64,000 nt of DNA from Vibrio hippocampi (GTDB taxonomy: Bacteria > Pseudomonadota > Gammaproteobacteria > Enterobacterales > Vibrionaceae), in contig NZ_CAKLCM010000002.1 of NCBI RefSeq assembly GCF_921292975.1, positions 992,001-1,056,000 of the forward strand. The letters are read 5' to 3'. Below, one piece after another: positions 52,979 through 61,655 of the stretch (within the stretch, counting starts at the first letter, position 1; each line of letters opens with the position of its first letter). The translations under genes and the position numbers were made by a program. The notes beneath the pieces were generated by a model, which worked only from the letters and a program-made list of their open reading frames with translations, was not told where the DNA came from and ran no database searches.

Positions 52979-53594
52979 TTTTTTTAAACGCTGGTCAGAG
53001 AAAAAACAGCAAGCCGATAGTTACTACAAAGATAGCGACCACCAAGATAGTAACCACCAAGAGGCTCAGCAACTTAGTGATGCTGCGGTTGAGATCGAGT
53101 TTGAGGTTGAGACTCAAGATACTGAGCGAGACAGCGATAAACAAGAGTGGCTAGCACAGCAGGAACCTCTCACCAATGGTGAAGATGAAAACACCGCTGA
53201 GCAGGCGTCAGTCGCGACGCTGCTTAAAGATGCCAAGGTGGATAAGGCGCTAAAAAAAGCGGCACTTCGCAGTCTATTTCATCAACCGGAATTTAACGTT
53301 GTCGATGGTTTAAACGATTATGATCACGACTATGCGGCGGTTAAAGATCTTTCCGTTGATGTCGCTCAAACGCTACGCGACTGGGTGAATCAAGAAGCGC
53401 AACAAAACGAAGACGTTGAGTCTCTTCATCAGGAAACTGAGCCTCTAGTGGCTGCGCAACAAGGAAGCGATGATCCAATCAGCCTTGATGATTGTGAGGA
53501 GAAACAGCCAACAGAACTTGCAACCGAACAGACCAAGCAGACCGAGCCAAACACCGTCACTAATAACCTGAAAAACCCCAAACTCACGTCCTAA
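52968..53594 (+). CDS. DUF3306 protein of the formate dehydrogenase cluster
   Basis: 208 residues from GTG at 52968 (MSNDFFKRWSEKKQQADSYY), with GGAG upstream inside the DUF3305 gene. A longer frame starting at 52836 reads basic nonsense in its first 44 codons and is rejected. The protein is strongly acidic. The recognisable DUF3306 core is VDKALKKAALRSLFHQPEFNVVDGLNDYDHDY; flanking parts are low-complexity Gln/Glu/Asp-rich. It is encoded in translational overlap with DUF3305. Function unknown; always seen with formate dehydrogenase genes. Confidence 0.85.
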   Translation: MSNDFFKRWSEKKQQADSYYKDSDHQDSNHQEAQQLSDAAVEIEFEVETQDTERDSDKQEWLAQQEPLTNGEDENTAEQASVATLLKDAKVDKALKKAALRSLFHQPEFNVVDGLNDYDHDYAAVKDLSVDVAQTLRDWVNQEAQQNEDVESLHQETEPLVAAQQGSDDPISLDDCEEKQPTELATEQTKQTEPNTVTNNLKNPKLTS

Positions 53595-53613
53595 TTCCCT
53601 GATAACGAGTAGG

Positions 53614-53658
53614 GACATTTTGTCGCAGTAGCCGGAGAGTGAGCTTAGACAAAATGTC
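53614..53658. promoter_or_regulatory. Paired GACA-N3-TGTC operators upstream of the fdh genes
   Basis: GACATTTTGTC (53614-53624) and its exact reverse complement GACAAAATGTC (53648-53658) form an inverted pair with 34-bp centre spacing. The first copy extends to GACATTTTGTCGCA and matches the element in the tupA/response-regulator region. They lie about 90-130 bases upstream of the sigma-54-like promoter, a usual enhancer distance. Confidence 0.6.
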
Positions 53659-53744
53659 TCAATGGGACAATTTGATACAGTTAATTCCCATCAATAGATC
53701 CCAATAAACACCGAGATTACTGATCTATCTCCCCATTATTTTCA

Positions 53745-53760
53745 TGGAATAGAACTTGCA
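53745..53760 (+). promoter_or_regulatory. Sigma-54-type promoter before the poly-ferredoxin/fdh genes
   Basis: TGGAATAGAACTTGCA has GG (53746-53747) and GC (53758-53759) exactly ten bases apart and the TTGCA -12 box of the consensus TGGCAC-N5-TTGC. The start point would be near 53770, about 70 bases before the poly-ferredoxin ATG. Confidence 0.65.
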
Positions 53761-53841
53761 CAACTAGCCATCGACCTAGCGCATTACAGTAGACGTAATG
53801 AAGCAGACGTAATGCGCGTATTCGCTTGCGATGGAGCAATC

Positions 53842-55503
53842 ATGCTAAAACAACTATTACAACAGAGCATTAGTGACAACGGTGTAGCAAGGCGCTATGC
53901 GATTGAGAATACCGTTGAATTAGCCAACCTTATTCCACCCACCGTTAGCTATCAAAGTGACGGGCATCTGTTATTAATTGGTCCAACGGACATTATCACC
54001 GCAACCGCAGCGCAACTCGGTACCCTTAGCAGCGTCACGCTGTTTTCCACGGATGGTATACCGTCAGCGGACTTGACCTTATATTTTGCCGACCAAATTG
54101 AAATCAGCGGATTTTTAGGCGCGTTTTCTGCTTTTATCACCTCAGACAATCAAAGAGAAAACTTAGCCCAAATTACCATTGGCAAAGCGTGTTTTGATAT
54201 TGTTTTGGATCATTCACTCAACGGTTGCATCGCGGATGAAGTTCCCGCTCCGGGGTATTTTCCGGTCGGTCGTGGTTATCCAAGTTTGGCGGATGCCCTT
54301 GAGCAGATTCCCGACTTAAAGGGTACGTTTGATAAGCCGAAGTATTTTCGCCTAAATCCGGATCTTTGTGCTCATAGTTCAAGAGGGGTAAAAGGGTGTG
54401 AACGCTGCGTTGATGCCTGTCCTGCTGGTGCTTTATCGAGTCAGGGGAATGACCAAATTGGACATCATATAGAAATCAATCCTTATCTATGCCAAGGCAT
54501 CGGAACTTGCGCGACCGCATGTCCAACCGAAGCCATTCATTACGCATTACCCAACCCGACGGAAACGCAAAAGTTTATCGAACGCACCCTTGCTCACTAC
54601 TTTGAGCAGGGCGGAGTGACGCCCACGGTATTATTTTGCAGCTCACGGCACGAAAAATACAATGTTATGGCGCTGCAACTGCTTCCCGATAGCGTTATTC
54701 CAATTGTGGTAGAAGAGTTGCCCTCGGTGGGTATTGATACCTGGTTTGCCGCGCTCGCCAACGGCGCAAGCCAAGTGCTGTTTGCTGCCAGCGAACATAT
54801 GCCAGAAACCATCCGCACACAATTAACTCGCGAGGTCGAAATCGCTCAACATCTGTTGCGTCATATTGATTATCCCGCAGACAGTATCGACATACTTTAT
54901 CTAGAGTCCTTAAGACAAGGCGCACCGACACTCATTGATCAAGACAGTCCGCTACGAATGGGGGATATAGAAGGCGACAAACGCACTCGTCTATTCACTT
55001 GTCTCGACCAACTCGCTGAGTCGTCCACGCCCGCCGACATGCTACAAACACTACCAAACAGTGCCCCTTATGGCTCTGTGACCTGTGAGTCTGACAAATG
55101 TACCTTATGCATGGGATGCGTTGCCGTCTGCCCAACCAAGGCACTTCACAATAATGGCGACCGCCCAGCACTGGATTTTATTGAACAGGACTGCGTGCAA
55201 TGCGGAATGTGCGTTAAGGCTTGCCCTGAGTCAGCATTAACATTAGAACCGCGTTTTAACTGGGATAAACAACAGCGTAATCAAGTGGTCGCCCTGCATG
55301 AAGAAAAAGCAGCCGAGTGTTTGCGCTGCGGTAAGCCGTTTGCACCTCAGTCAATGATCACCATGCTACAAGATAAGTTACGCGGTCACTCGCATTTTGA
55401 TAGCGAAACCGCGTTACGTCGCATCGCCATGTGTGAAGATTGCCGCGTGATCGACGTGTTTGAAGATATGGCTGAAAACCCGATGCAACAACTGAAGTAT
55501 TAA
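53842..55503 (+). CDS. Poly-[4Fe-4S] ferredoxin-like protein of the formate dehydrogenase cluster
   Basis: 553 residues from ATG at 53842 with GGAG ten bases upstream (MLKQLLQQSISDNGVARRYA). It has four 4Fe-4S motifs: CERCVDACP (from Cys186), CQGIGTCATACP (from 217), CTLCMGCVAVCP (from 420) and CVQCGMCVKACP (from 451). A central Cys-poor domain (about 250-400) contains VLFCSSRHEKYN, resembling electron-bifurcation-type or HdrA-associated proteins. Two further pairs, CLRCG and CEDCR, near the C-terminus may bind zinc or iron. It has no signal peptide, so it works in the cytoplasm, perhaps in electron transfer or maturation for FdhABC. First gene after the sigma-54-type promoter. Confidence 0.85.
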   Translation: MLKQLLQQSISDNGVARRYAIENTVELANLIPPTVSYQSDGHLLLIGPTDIITATAAQLGTLSSVTLFSTDGIPSADLTLYFADQIEISGFLGAFSAFITSDNQRENLAQITIGKACFDIVLDHSLNGCIADEVPAPGYFPVGRGYPSLADALEQIPDLKGTFDKPKYFRLNPDLCAHSSRGVKGCERCVDACPAGALSSQGNDQIGHHIEINPYLCQGIGTCATACPTEAIHYALPNPTETQKFIERTLAHYFEQGGVTPTVLFCSSRHEKYNVMALQLLPDSVIPIVVEELPSVGIDTWFAALANGASQVLFAASEHMPETIRTQLTREVEIAQHLLRHIDYPADSIDILYLESLRQGAPTLIDQDSPLRMGDIEGDKRTRLFTCLDQLAESSTPADMLQTLPNSAPYGSVTCESDKCTLCMGCVAVCPTKALHNNGDRPALDFIEQDCVQCGMCVKACPESALTLEPRFNWDKQQRNQVVALHEEKAAECLRCGKPFAPQSMITMLQDKLRGHSHFDSETALRRIAMCEDCRVIDVFEDMAENPMQQLKY

Positions 55504-55515
55504 GGAATTGACGTA

Positions 55516-56136
55516 ATGAATAACGAACAAAATCAACTGCGTCGCGACATCTACTTGTTACTTTCCACCTTATGTCGTCAGGCTCCCGACAGAGATTTAT
55601 TGCAATTCTTAACGCACATAGAGATCGAGCAAGGTATTCCAGAATTAACCTTGGCGTGGCAGCAACTGGCGCAAACTGCGTCAATTGCCTCAGTCAGCGA
55701 TTTGGAGGATGAATATCAAGACCTCTTTATCGGTGTTGGTAAAGGCGAGGTCATACCTTTTGGATCTTGGCATCAAGCGGGTTCATTGATGGATCAACCG
55801 TTAGCAAAGGTTCGCCATGATCTTAAGCGATTGGGTTTTGAGCGAGAGGACAATGTCAAAGAGCCGGAAGACCATATCTCTGCGTTATGCGATGTCGTGG
55901 CGATGCTCATCGACCAAGGTGATGAACTGGACGCTCAACAGTTTTTCAATGCACACCTCTCACCTTGGTATCGTGACTTTTGCCGACAGTTCGACACGGC
56001 ACCTAGTGCAAACTTCTATCTTGCTGTCGCTCGCTTGATACAAGCGTTTTTCGATGTCGAACAGGTGAAATATGTTCAAGCGCCTGAAGGTAGTAGGGGT
56101 GGAGTGAAAATTGATGTGAAGAATATAACGATTTAG
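55516..56136 (+). CDS. TorD/DmsD-family molybdoenzyme chaperone
   Basis: 206 residues, all-helical. The TorD-family signature EPEDHISALCDVVAMLID is intact, and LEDEYQDLFIGVGKGEVIPFGSWH is the usual preceding segment. These chaperones hold the Tat signal and the apo-form of a molybdoenzyme until the bis-MGD cofactor is inserted. Here the client is evidently the FdhA encoded downstream. AAGGA precedes the ATG; it starts 12 bases after the ferredoxin gene. Confidence 0.92.
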   Translation: MNNEQNQLRRDIYLLLSTLCRQAPDRDLLQFLTHIEIEQGIPELTLAWQQLAQTASIASVSDLEDEYQDLFIGVGKGEVIPFGSWHQAGSLMDQPLAKVRHDLKRLGFEREDNVKEPEDHISALCDVVAMLIDQGDELDAQQFFNAHLSPWYRDFCRQFDTAPSANFYLAVARLIQAFFDVEQVKYVQAPEGSRGGVKIDVKNITI

Positions 56137-56285
56137 GTATTGGTTACTCGGTGCTAGGTAGCGAGTATTAAGGGCTAAATCGGATTCGCTAATGTAATTA
56201 GCGTCAGTAAAGTCAAAATAATTAGCAATGTCAGTCATTAAAAAAGAGAAAGCCATTTAAGGCAGACTCCATCAGGGAGAACACT

Positions 56286-56498
56286 ATGAAGCACCCTAAG
56301 TCATCACCCTCAGATGCTAAGGTCAATGAGGAACGTCGTACCTTTCTTAAAGGCGTGACGACCGTTGCTGTCGCCAGCGCACTGGGAACGACCGCGGCAC
56401 ATGCCAATAGCGACGAGTTAACGAGCCAAAACAGCGACGACAAAAACACTGTCTATCGCGAAACCCAGCATATCAAAGACTATTACGATTCCCTGTAG
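56286..56498 (+). CDS. Small twin-arginine signal protein of the formate dehydrogenase cluster
   Basis: 70 residues. The N-terminus has the twin-arginine motif ERRTFLKG (Arg17-Arg18) followed by a hydrophobic stretch and AHA-NSDE, so it should be exported by Tat. The mature part is only about 28 residues (ending HIKDYYDSL). Such tiny proteins precede fdhA in many proteobacterial clusters (FdhX-like) and are thought to assist the enzyme. AGGGAG stands before ATG. It ends nine bases before fdhA. Confidence 0.85.
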   Translation: MKHPKSSPSDAKVNEERRTFLKGVTTVAVASALGTTAAHANSDELTSQNSDDKNTVYRETQHIKDYYDSL

Positions 56499-56507
56499 GA
56501 GGCTGAG

Positions 56508-59363
56508 ATGAAACTGACAAAACGCTCAGAAAGCGTCAAATCCAATAGCAACAGCCTTGGAGTGTCACGTCGTGCTTTTATGCGCAATAGTGCCATTGCC
56601 ACTGGTGGTATCGCCGCCGGTGCCTACACCTTCGGCCCAAGCATGATAAAAAAGGCGCAAGCCGAAACCGTTGACCCTGATGCTAAAGTCGAAGTGAAGC
56701 GCACCATCTGCTCACACTGCTCGGTCGGTTGTGGTGTCTACGCTCATGTGCAAGACGGCGTATGGACCGGACAAGAACCTGCCTTTGACCATCCGTTTAA
56801 TGCGGGAGGGCACTGTGCCAAAGGTGCCGCTTTACGCGAACACGGGCATGGTGAACGCCGTCTAAAATACCCAATGAAATTGGAAGGGGGCAAATGGAAA
56901 AAGCTCTCTTGGGATCAAGCGATTGAAGAAATCGGCGCTAAGGTTCTGTCGATTCGAGAAGAGTCGGGACCGGATTCCGTCTATTGGCTCGGGAGTGCAA
57001 AACATAATAACGAACAAGCCTACCTATTTCGAAAAATGGCCTCGCTATGGGGCACGAATAATGTCGACCACCAAGCACGAATTTGTCACTCCACTACGGT
57101 ATCTGGAGTAGCAAATACATGGGGTTACGGGGCGATGACCAACTCGTTCAACGATATGCATAACTGCAAATCTATGTTGTTTATTGGCTCTAATCCAGCG
57201 GAAGCGCACCCAGTTGCGATGCAGCATATCTTGATCGCTAAAGAGAAAAACCAGTGCAAAATCGTTGTTGCCGATCCGCGACGCACTCGCACCGCAGCGA
57301 AATCTGATCACTACTGCTCATTGCGTCCCGGTACCGATGTGGCCTTTATTTGGGGCTTGTTGTGGCACATCTTCGCCAACGAGTGGGAAGATAAACAGTT
57401 TATCGAACAACGCGTATTTGGGATGGATGAAATACGAACCGAAGTGGCCAAGTGGCCGCCCAAAGAGGTGGAGCGGGTCACTGGGGTAAGTGAGGATGAT
57501 GTCTATAAGGCAGCGAAGATCCTTTCTGAGAATCGTCCCGGCAGTATTATCTGGTGTATGGGAGGCACTCAACACACCACCGGTAATAATAATACCCGTG
57601 CTTACTGCGTGCTCGAATTGGCCTTGGGCAACTTGGGCAAATCTGGTGGCGGTGCCAATATCTTCCGTGGACACGATAACGTACAGGGCGCGACCGACCT
57701 TGGTGTGTTGTCACATACTTTACCGGGTTACTACGGTCTCGCAGATGGCTCATGGAAACACTGGGCTAAGGTATGGGACCTCGACTTTGAATGGGTCAAA
57801 GCACGCTTCGATCAGAATGAGTATCGCGGCAAAAAACCAATGAACAATATGGGGATCCCAGTTTCCCGTTGGATCGATGGCGTATTAGAGAACAAAGACA
57901 ACATCGAACAAAATGACAATATTCGAGCGATGTTCTATTGGGGTCATGCGGTTAACTCGCAAACCCGTGGGGTCGAGATGCAAAAGGCGATGCAAAAACT
58001 CGATATGATGGTCATCGTCGATCCTTATCCCACTCATGCCGCTGTCATGAACAACCGCACTGATGGTGTTTATCTACTGCCAGCGACGACGCAGTTTGAA
58101 ACTCATGGTTCGGTCACCGCATCGAACCGCTCGATTCAGTGGCGTGACCAAGTCATCGAACCACTGTTTGACTCGAAACCGGATCACGAGATCATGTACC
58201 TGCTGTCCAGCAAGTTAGGTTTTGCTGATCAGCTATTCAAAAATATCACGGTAGAAAACAACCAGCCGAGAATCGAAGACGTCACCCGAGAGTTTAACAA
58301 AGGGATGTGGACCATTGGTTATACCGGACAGAGCCCAGAGCGCCTCAAACTTCACCAACAGAACTGGCACACGTTCCACAAAACGTCGCTAGAAGCAGAA
58401 GGTGGTCCGATTCATGGCGAGACATACGGATTACCGTGGCCATGTTGGGGAACGGCAGAAATGAAACATCCGGGTACTCATATTCTGTATGACACGTCCA
58501 AACCCGTGGCTCAAGGTGGCGGTAACTTCCGCGCGCGCTTTGGGGTCGAGTTTGAAGGTCAGAGTCTATTGGCGCAAGACAGTTATTCACTCGGTTGTGA
58601 GCTAGAAGATGGTTATCCGGAATTTAGCGATAAACTGCTGAAACAGTTAGGCTGGTGGGATGATCTTACCGCCGAAGAGAAAGTCGCTGCGGAAGGTAAA
58701 AACTGGAAAACGGATCTATCCGGCGGTATTCAGCGCGTCGCAATCAAACACGGTTGTATTCCGTTTGGTAATGCCAAGGCTCGCGCCATTGTTTGGACTT
58801 TCCCAGATCGTGTCCCGCTACACCGTGAACCGCTCTACACTCCTAGACGTGACCTTGTCACGGACTATCCAACTTGGAACGACAGTGAATCCATCTATCG
58901 ACTACCGACACTGTATAAATCGATTCAAGACCAAGACAAATCCGCTGAATATCCGATTGTGCTGACGTCGGGACGTCTTGTGGAATACGAAGGCGGTGGC
59001 GAGGAAACCCGCTCTAATCCTTGGTTAGCAGAATTACAGCAAGAAATGTTTGTTGAAGTGAATCCAAAAGATGCCAACGATATCGGTTTCAAAGACGGTG
59101 ATATGGTCTGGGTTGAAGGGGCAGAAAAAGGACGAATCAAGGTCAAAGCGATGGTCACACCTCGTGTGAAACCGGGCTTAGCATTTATTCCTTTCCACTT
59201 TGGAGGTCGCTTTGAGGGTGAAGATTTACGCCCGAAATATCCAGAAGGTACTCAGCCTTATGTTGTCGGTGAAGCGGCAAATACGGCGACGACTTATGGC
59301 TACGATCCTGTGACTCAGATGCAGGAAACCAAAGTCACCCTGTGCAATATCACTAAAGCGTAA
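56508..59363 (+). CDS. fdhA: Formate dehydrogenase, catalytic subunit FdhA (Cys type)
   Basis: 951 residues, bis-MGD oxidoreductase of the DMSO reductase family. A Tat signal (SRRAFMRNS, residues about 20-28) sends it to the periplasm. An N-terminal [4Fe-4S] motif CSHCSVGCGVYAHVQ...HCAKGA follows. The metal ligand is Cys193 in ARICHSTT, with the conserved His194; E. coli FdnG has selenocysteine at this place. No in-frame TGA occurs. Later motifs include SNPAEAHPV, GGTQHTTGNNNTRAYC and NPWLAELQQEMFVEVN in the C-terminal cofactor domain. It oxidises formate to CO2 and passes electrons to FdhB. The W/Mo supply genes in this window are its likely partners. Confidence 0.96.
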   Translation: MKLTKRSESVKSNSNSLGVSRRAFMRNSAIATGGIAAGAYTFGPSMIKKAQAETVDPDAKVEVKRTICSHCSVGCGVYAHVQDGVWTGQEPAFDHPFNAGGHCAKGAALREHGHGERRLKYPMKLEGGKWKKLSWDQAIEEIGAKVLSIREESGPDSVYWLGSAKHNNEQAYLFRKMASLWGTNNVDHQARICHSTTVSGVANTWGYGAMTNSFNDMHNCKSMLFIGSNPAEAHPVAMQHILIAKEKNQCKIVVADPRRTRTAAKSDHYCSLRPGTDVAFIWGLLWHIFANEWEDKQFIEQRVFGMDEIRTEVAKWPPKEVERVTGVSEDDVYKAAKILSENRPGSIIWCMGGTQHTTGNNNTRAYCVLELALGNLGKSGGGANIFRGHDNVQGATDLGVLSHTLPGYYGLADGSWKHWAKVWDLDFEWVKARFDQNEYRGKKPMNNMGIPVSRWIDGVLENKDNIEQNDNIRAMFYWGHAVNSQTRGVEMQKAMQKLDMMVIVDPYPTHAAVMNNRTDGVYLLPATTQFETHGSVTASNRSIQWRDQVIEPLFDSKPDHEIMYLLSSKLGFADQLFKNITVENNQPRIEDVTREFNKGMWTIGYTGQSPERLKLHQQNWHTFHKTSLEAEGGPIHGETYGLPWPCWGTAEMKHPGTHILYDTSKPVAQGGGNFRARFGVEFEGQSLLAQDSYSLGCELEDGYPEFSDKLLKQLGWWDDLTAEEKVAAEGKNWKTDLSGGIQRVAIKHGCIPFGNAKARAIVWTFPDRVPLHREPLYTPRRDLVTDYPTWNDSESIYRLPTLYKSIQDQDKSAEYPIVLTSGRLVEYEGGGEETRSNPWLAELQQEMFVEVNPKDANDIGFKDGDMVWVEGAEKGRIKVKAMVTPRVKPGLAFIPFHFGGRFEGEDLRPKYPEGTQPYVVGEAANTATTYGYDPVTQMQETKVTLCNITKA

Positions 59364-59374
59364 GGAGTCATATC

Positions 59375-59983
59375 ATGGCTAGAATGAAATTTATGTGTGA
59401 CACCAAACGTTGTATTGAATGTAACGGTTGTGTCACCGCATGTAAGAATGCCAACGACGATGCCTTAGAGTGGGGCATCCAGCGTCGCCGCGTGGTGACA
59501 TTGAACGATGGTCTACCGGGTGAGAACTCCATTTCCGTCGCCTGTATGCACTGTACCGATGCGCCTTGTGTCGCGGTTTGTCCTGCTGACTGCTTTGAAT
59601 ACACCGAAGATGGCATTGTGCGTCATAACAAAGATCTCTGCATTGGTTGTGGATATTGTTTGTTTGCCTGTCCGTTTGGCGCTCCGCAATTTCCGAAGCA
59701 GTCTGCATTTGGAGAGCGAGGCAAGATGGATAAATGCACCTTCTGTGCTGGCGGTCCAGAAACCGAACCGGGCTCTGCAGAAGAAAAAGCCAAATACGGT
59801 GCAAACCGAATCGCAGAAGGCAAACTGCCTATGTGTGCCGAGTTGTGTTCGACCAAATCGTTGCTTGCCGGTGATGCAGAAAAAATCTCTGATATCTTCC
59901 GTCAGCGTGTGGTTGAGCGCGGTGCCAAAGGCGCAGGTTGGAGCGATGGTAACGACATTGCGTATGATGCCACCAAGAGTTAA
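59375..59983 (+). CDS. fdhB: Formate dehydrogenase, iron-sulfur subunit FdhB
   Basis: 202 residues with four Cys groups of the FdnH/FDH3-beta type: CIECNGCVTACK, CMHCTDAPCVAVCPADC, CIGCGYCLFACP, and CTFC with CAELC. These hold four [4Fe-4S] clusters that move electrons from FdhA to the cytochrome b subunit. It lacks its own signal and the C-terminal membrane helix of FdnH, so it probably travels with FdhA through Tat. AGGAG precedes ATG; it starts 11 bases after fdhA. Confidence 0.95.
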   Translation: MARMKFMCDTKRCIECNGCVTACKNANDDALEWGIQRRRVVTLNDGLPGENSISVACMHCTDAPCVAVCPADCFEYTEDGIVRHNKDLCIGCGYCLFACPFGAPQFPKQSAFGERGKMDKCTFCAGGPETEPGSAEEKAKYGANRIAEGKLPMCAELCSTKSLLAGDAEKISDIFRQRVVERGAKGAGWSDGNDIAYDATKS

Positions 59984-59994
59984 GGGAGAATCCT

Positions 59995-61059
59995 ATGCTA
60001 AGTGTGTTAAGAGCACCAATCTTTGCATGGCTATCTCTATTGATGGCGCTATGGATCATAGCGCCGATCAATGCCGCTTTCGCCGAAGAGAGCAAAGCTG
60101 ATAAACAGGTAGCCGCAGAAGTCACCCAACTTGCCGGAGCCGACTATTGGCGTGAGGTAAAAAGCGGGGTTGAGGGAACGACAACCTCGCAATGGCCAGA
60201 GCATAATGTCCTGATCAGTGTTCCTGGGGAAACTTGGTTTATTCTCAAGGAAAAATGGATGTCGCCTGCCGCTGCCGTGGCGATCTTTGGCAGTATCAGT
60301 ATGGTTGTATTGATGTATTGGATAGTCGGACCATTAAAGCTGAGCGGTGAACGGACGGGTAAAAAAATCATGCGCTGGTCGCGTATGGATAGGGCGCTGC
60401 ACTGGAGTATGGCGTTTACTTTCTTAACCTTAGCCTTTAGTGGTTTGATGCTGGTTTACGGCAAACACTTTATGAAACCGTACGTGCCGACGGAGTTGTG
60501 GGGCTGGACTGTCTACATCGCCAAGCAGTATCACAACTATATGGGACCACTGTTCTTTGTGTTGCTGATTCTGGTGTTACTCAAATGGTGGCGCAAATCC
60601 ATATTCAACAAAACCGATGTGCAGTGGTTTATGAAACTCGGCGGGATGGTAGGCAAGCATAAAGGTACACATCCATCGGCAGACTTCTCCAACGGGGGAG
60701 AAAAGGCGCTGTTTTGGCTACTGATAGTATTTGGAGCAATTGCTGCCGCCAGTGGACTGATTCTTGATTTCCCAATCTTTGGTCAGACACGACGTGATAT
60801 GGAGCTTTCTAACCTGATTCATATGTTCTCGGCACTGATTTTGATCTGTGGCTTTGTATTCCATATCTATATCGGTTTATTCGGTATGGAAGGGGCGCTA
60901 GAAGGTATGGTGACAGGTAAGGTCGATGAAACTTGGGCGAAAGAGCATCATGACAAGTGGTATAACGAAGTGAAAGATAACCCTGATGCCGCAGGTAGCC
61001 CTGAGGCGAATAAATCACAGCCTGATCCGTCGCTAACCCGTCACAAAGAACCCAGTTAA
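59995..61059 (+). CDS. fdhC: Formate dehydrogenase, cytochrome b556 subunit FdhC (gamma)
   Basis: 354 residues. A signal-like N-terminal helix and periplasmic stretch (to about residue 90) precede four membrane helices of the FdnI/cytochrome b type. Candidate haem ligands are the histidines in RALHWSMAFTF, YHNYMGP and LIHMFSALILICGFVFHIYIG. The subunit anchors FdhAB and passes electrons to menaquinone or ubiquinone. The C-terminus is long, polar and proline-rich (PEANKSQPDPSLTRHKEPS). GGGAG precedes ATG; 11 bases after fdhB. Confidence 0.94.
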   Translation: MLSVLRAPIFAWLSLLMALWIIAPINAAFAEESKADKQVAAEVTQLAGADYWREVKSGVEGTTTSQWPEHNVLISVPGETWFILKEKWMSPAAAVAIFGSISMVVLMYWIVGPLKLSGERTGKKIMRWSRMDRALHWSMAFTFLTLAFSGLMLVYGKHFMKPYVPTELWGWTVYIAKQYHNYMGPLFFVLLILVLLKWWRKSIFNKTDVQWFMKLGGMVGKHKGTHPSADFSNGGEKALFWLLIVFGAIAAASGLILDFPIFGQTRRDMELSNLIHMFSALILICGFVFHIYIGLFGMEGALEGMVTGKVDETWAKEHHDKWYNEVKDNPDAAGSPEANKSQPDPSLTRHKEPS

Positions 61060-61071
61060 GGAGTAAACCGG

Positions 61072-61515
61072 ATGGAAAAACAACATAAGGGGATTTGGGT
61101 TGCCTACATACTGAGCTTATTTACCCCTTTTACTTGCCTTATTTCTGGCGTTATTGCCATTGTCTATGCGGGCTATCGATTGGACAAAGGAGAGGATAGT
61201 GAGGTCGTTGAATCGCATTATTATGGTTTGATCCGCACTTTCTTTTTGAACTTGACCTTTTTTGTGGTGCTGATTGTCACGGTAGCGACATCAAATGGAC
61301 TGCTTAAAGGGGTAAGCCATTATTGGTATCGAGCAAATTGGATCGATCAGATCGCCAACGTTATCCCTTACATCGGTATGTTATTCGCGACCATCGCTAT
61401 TGTCGTTTGGATAGTTCGCATGTTTTTAGGAATGCAGAAACTAAAGCAGAACATACCCATGACCTTTGGCAAAGGTCCCCAATTACTCGATAAATATAGC
61501 GAGTCACAAATGTAA
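61072..61515 (+). CDS. Small membrane protein at the end of the fdh operon (DUF4870-like)
   Basis: 147 residues with three hydrophobic spans: IWVAYILSLFTPFTCLISGVI, LIRTFFLNLTFFVVLIVTVA and YIGMLFATIAIVVWIVRMFLG. The layout and the motif LLSLFTPF...Y recall DUF4870/Tic20-like proteins, but the match is by eye only. AGGAGTAAACCGG precedes ATG, 12 bases after fdhC, and a terminator follows, so it is the last gene of the operon. It may assist the membrane complex; nothing is established. Confidence 0.72.
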   Translation: MEKQHKGIWVAYILSLFTPFTCLISGVIAIVYAGYRLDKGEDSEVVESHYYGLIRTFFLNLTFFVVLIVTVATSNGLLKGVSHYWYRANWIDQIANVIPYIGMLFATIAIVVWIVRMFLGMQKLKQNIPMTFGKGPQLLDKYSESQM

Positions 61516-61548
61516 TTAAGCTCTCCACTTTTCATTAATCCCATCACT

Positions 61549-61573
61549 AAGCCCCTTTTTGGGGCTTTTGTTT
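61549..61573 (+). terminator. Rho-independent terminator of the fdh operon
   Basis: AAGCCCC and GGGGCTT form a 7-bp stem around TTTTT, followed by TTGTTT, 34 bases after the last gene. Confidence 0.88.
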
Positions 61574-61655
61574 ATTCCCATCCCGTGCAACATGCCTAAT
61601 ACGCTGACAACTGACATTTCGCGCCACACATTAGTGCGAACCATTGCAGTGCCAT

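Noticed and set aside
56508..59363. Selenocysteine codon and SECIS in fdhA
   Set aside because: The ligand codon is TGT, and the frame is continuous without TGA.
58307..60371. Several long antisense or alternative-frame ORFs within fdhA-fdhC (for example 59508-60101)
   Set aside because: They are shadows of strongly recognised genes, without RBS or domain content.
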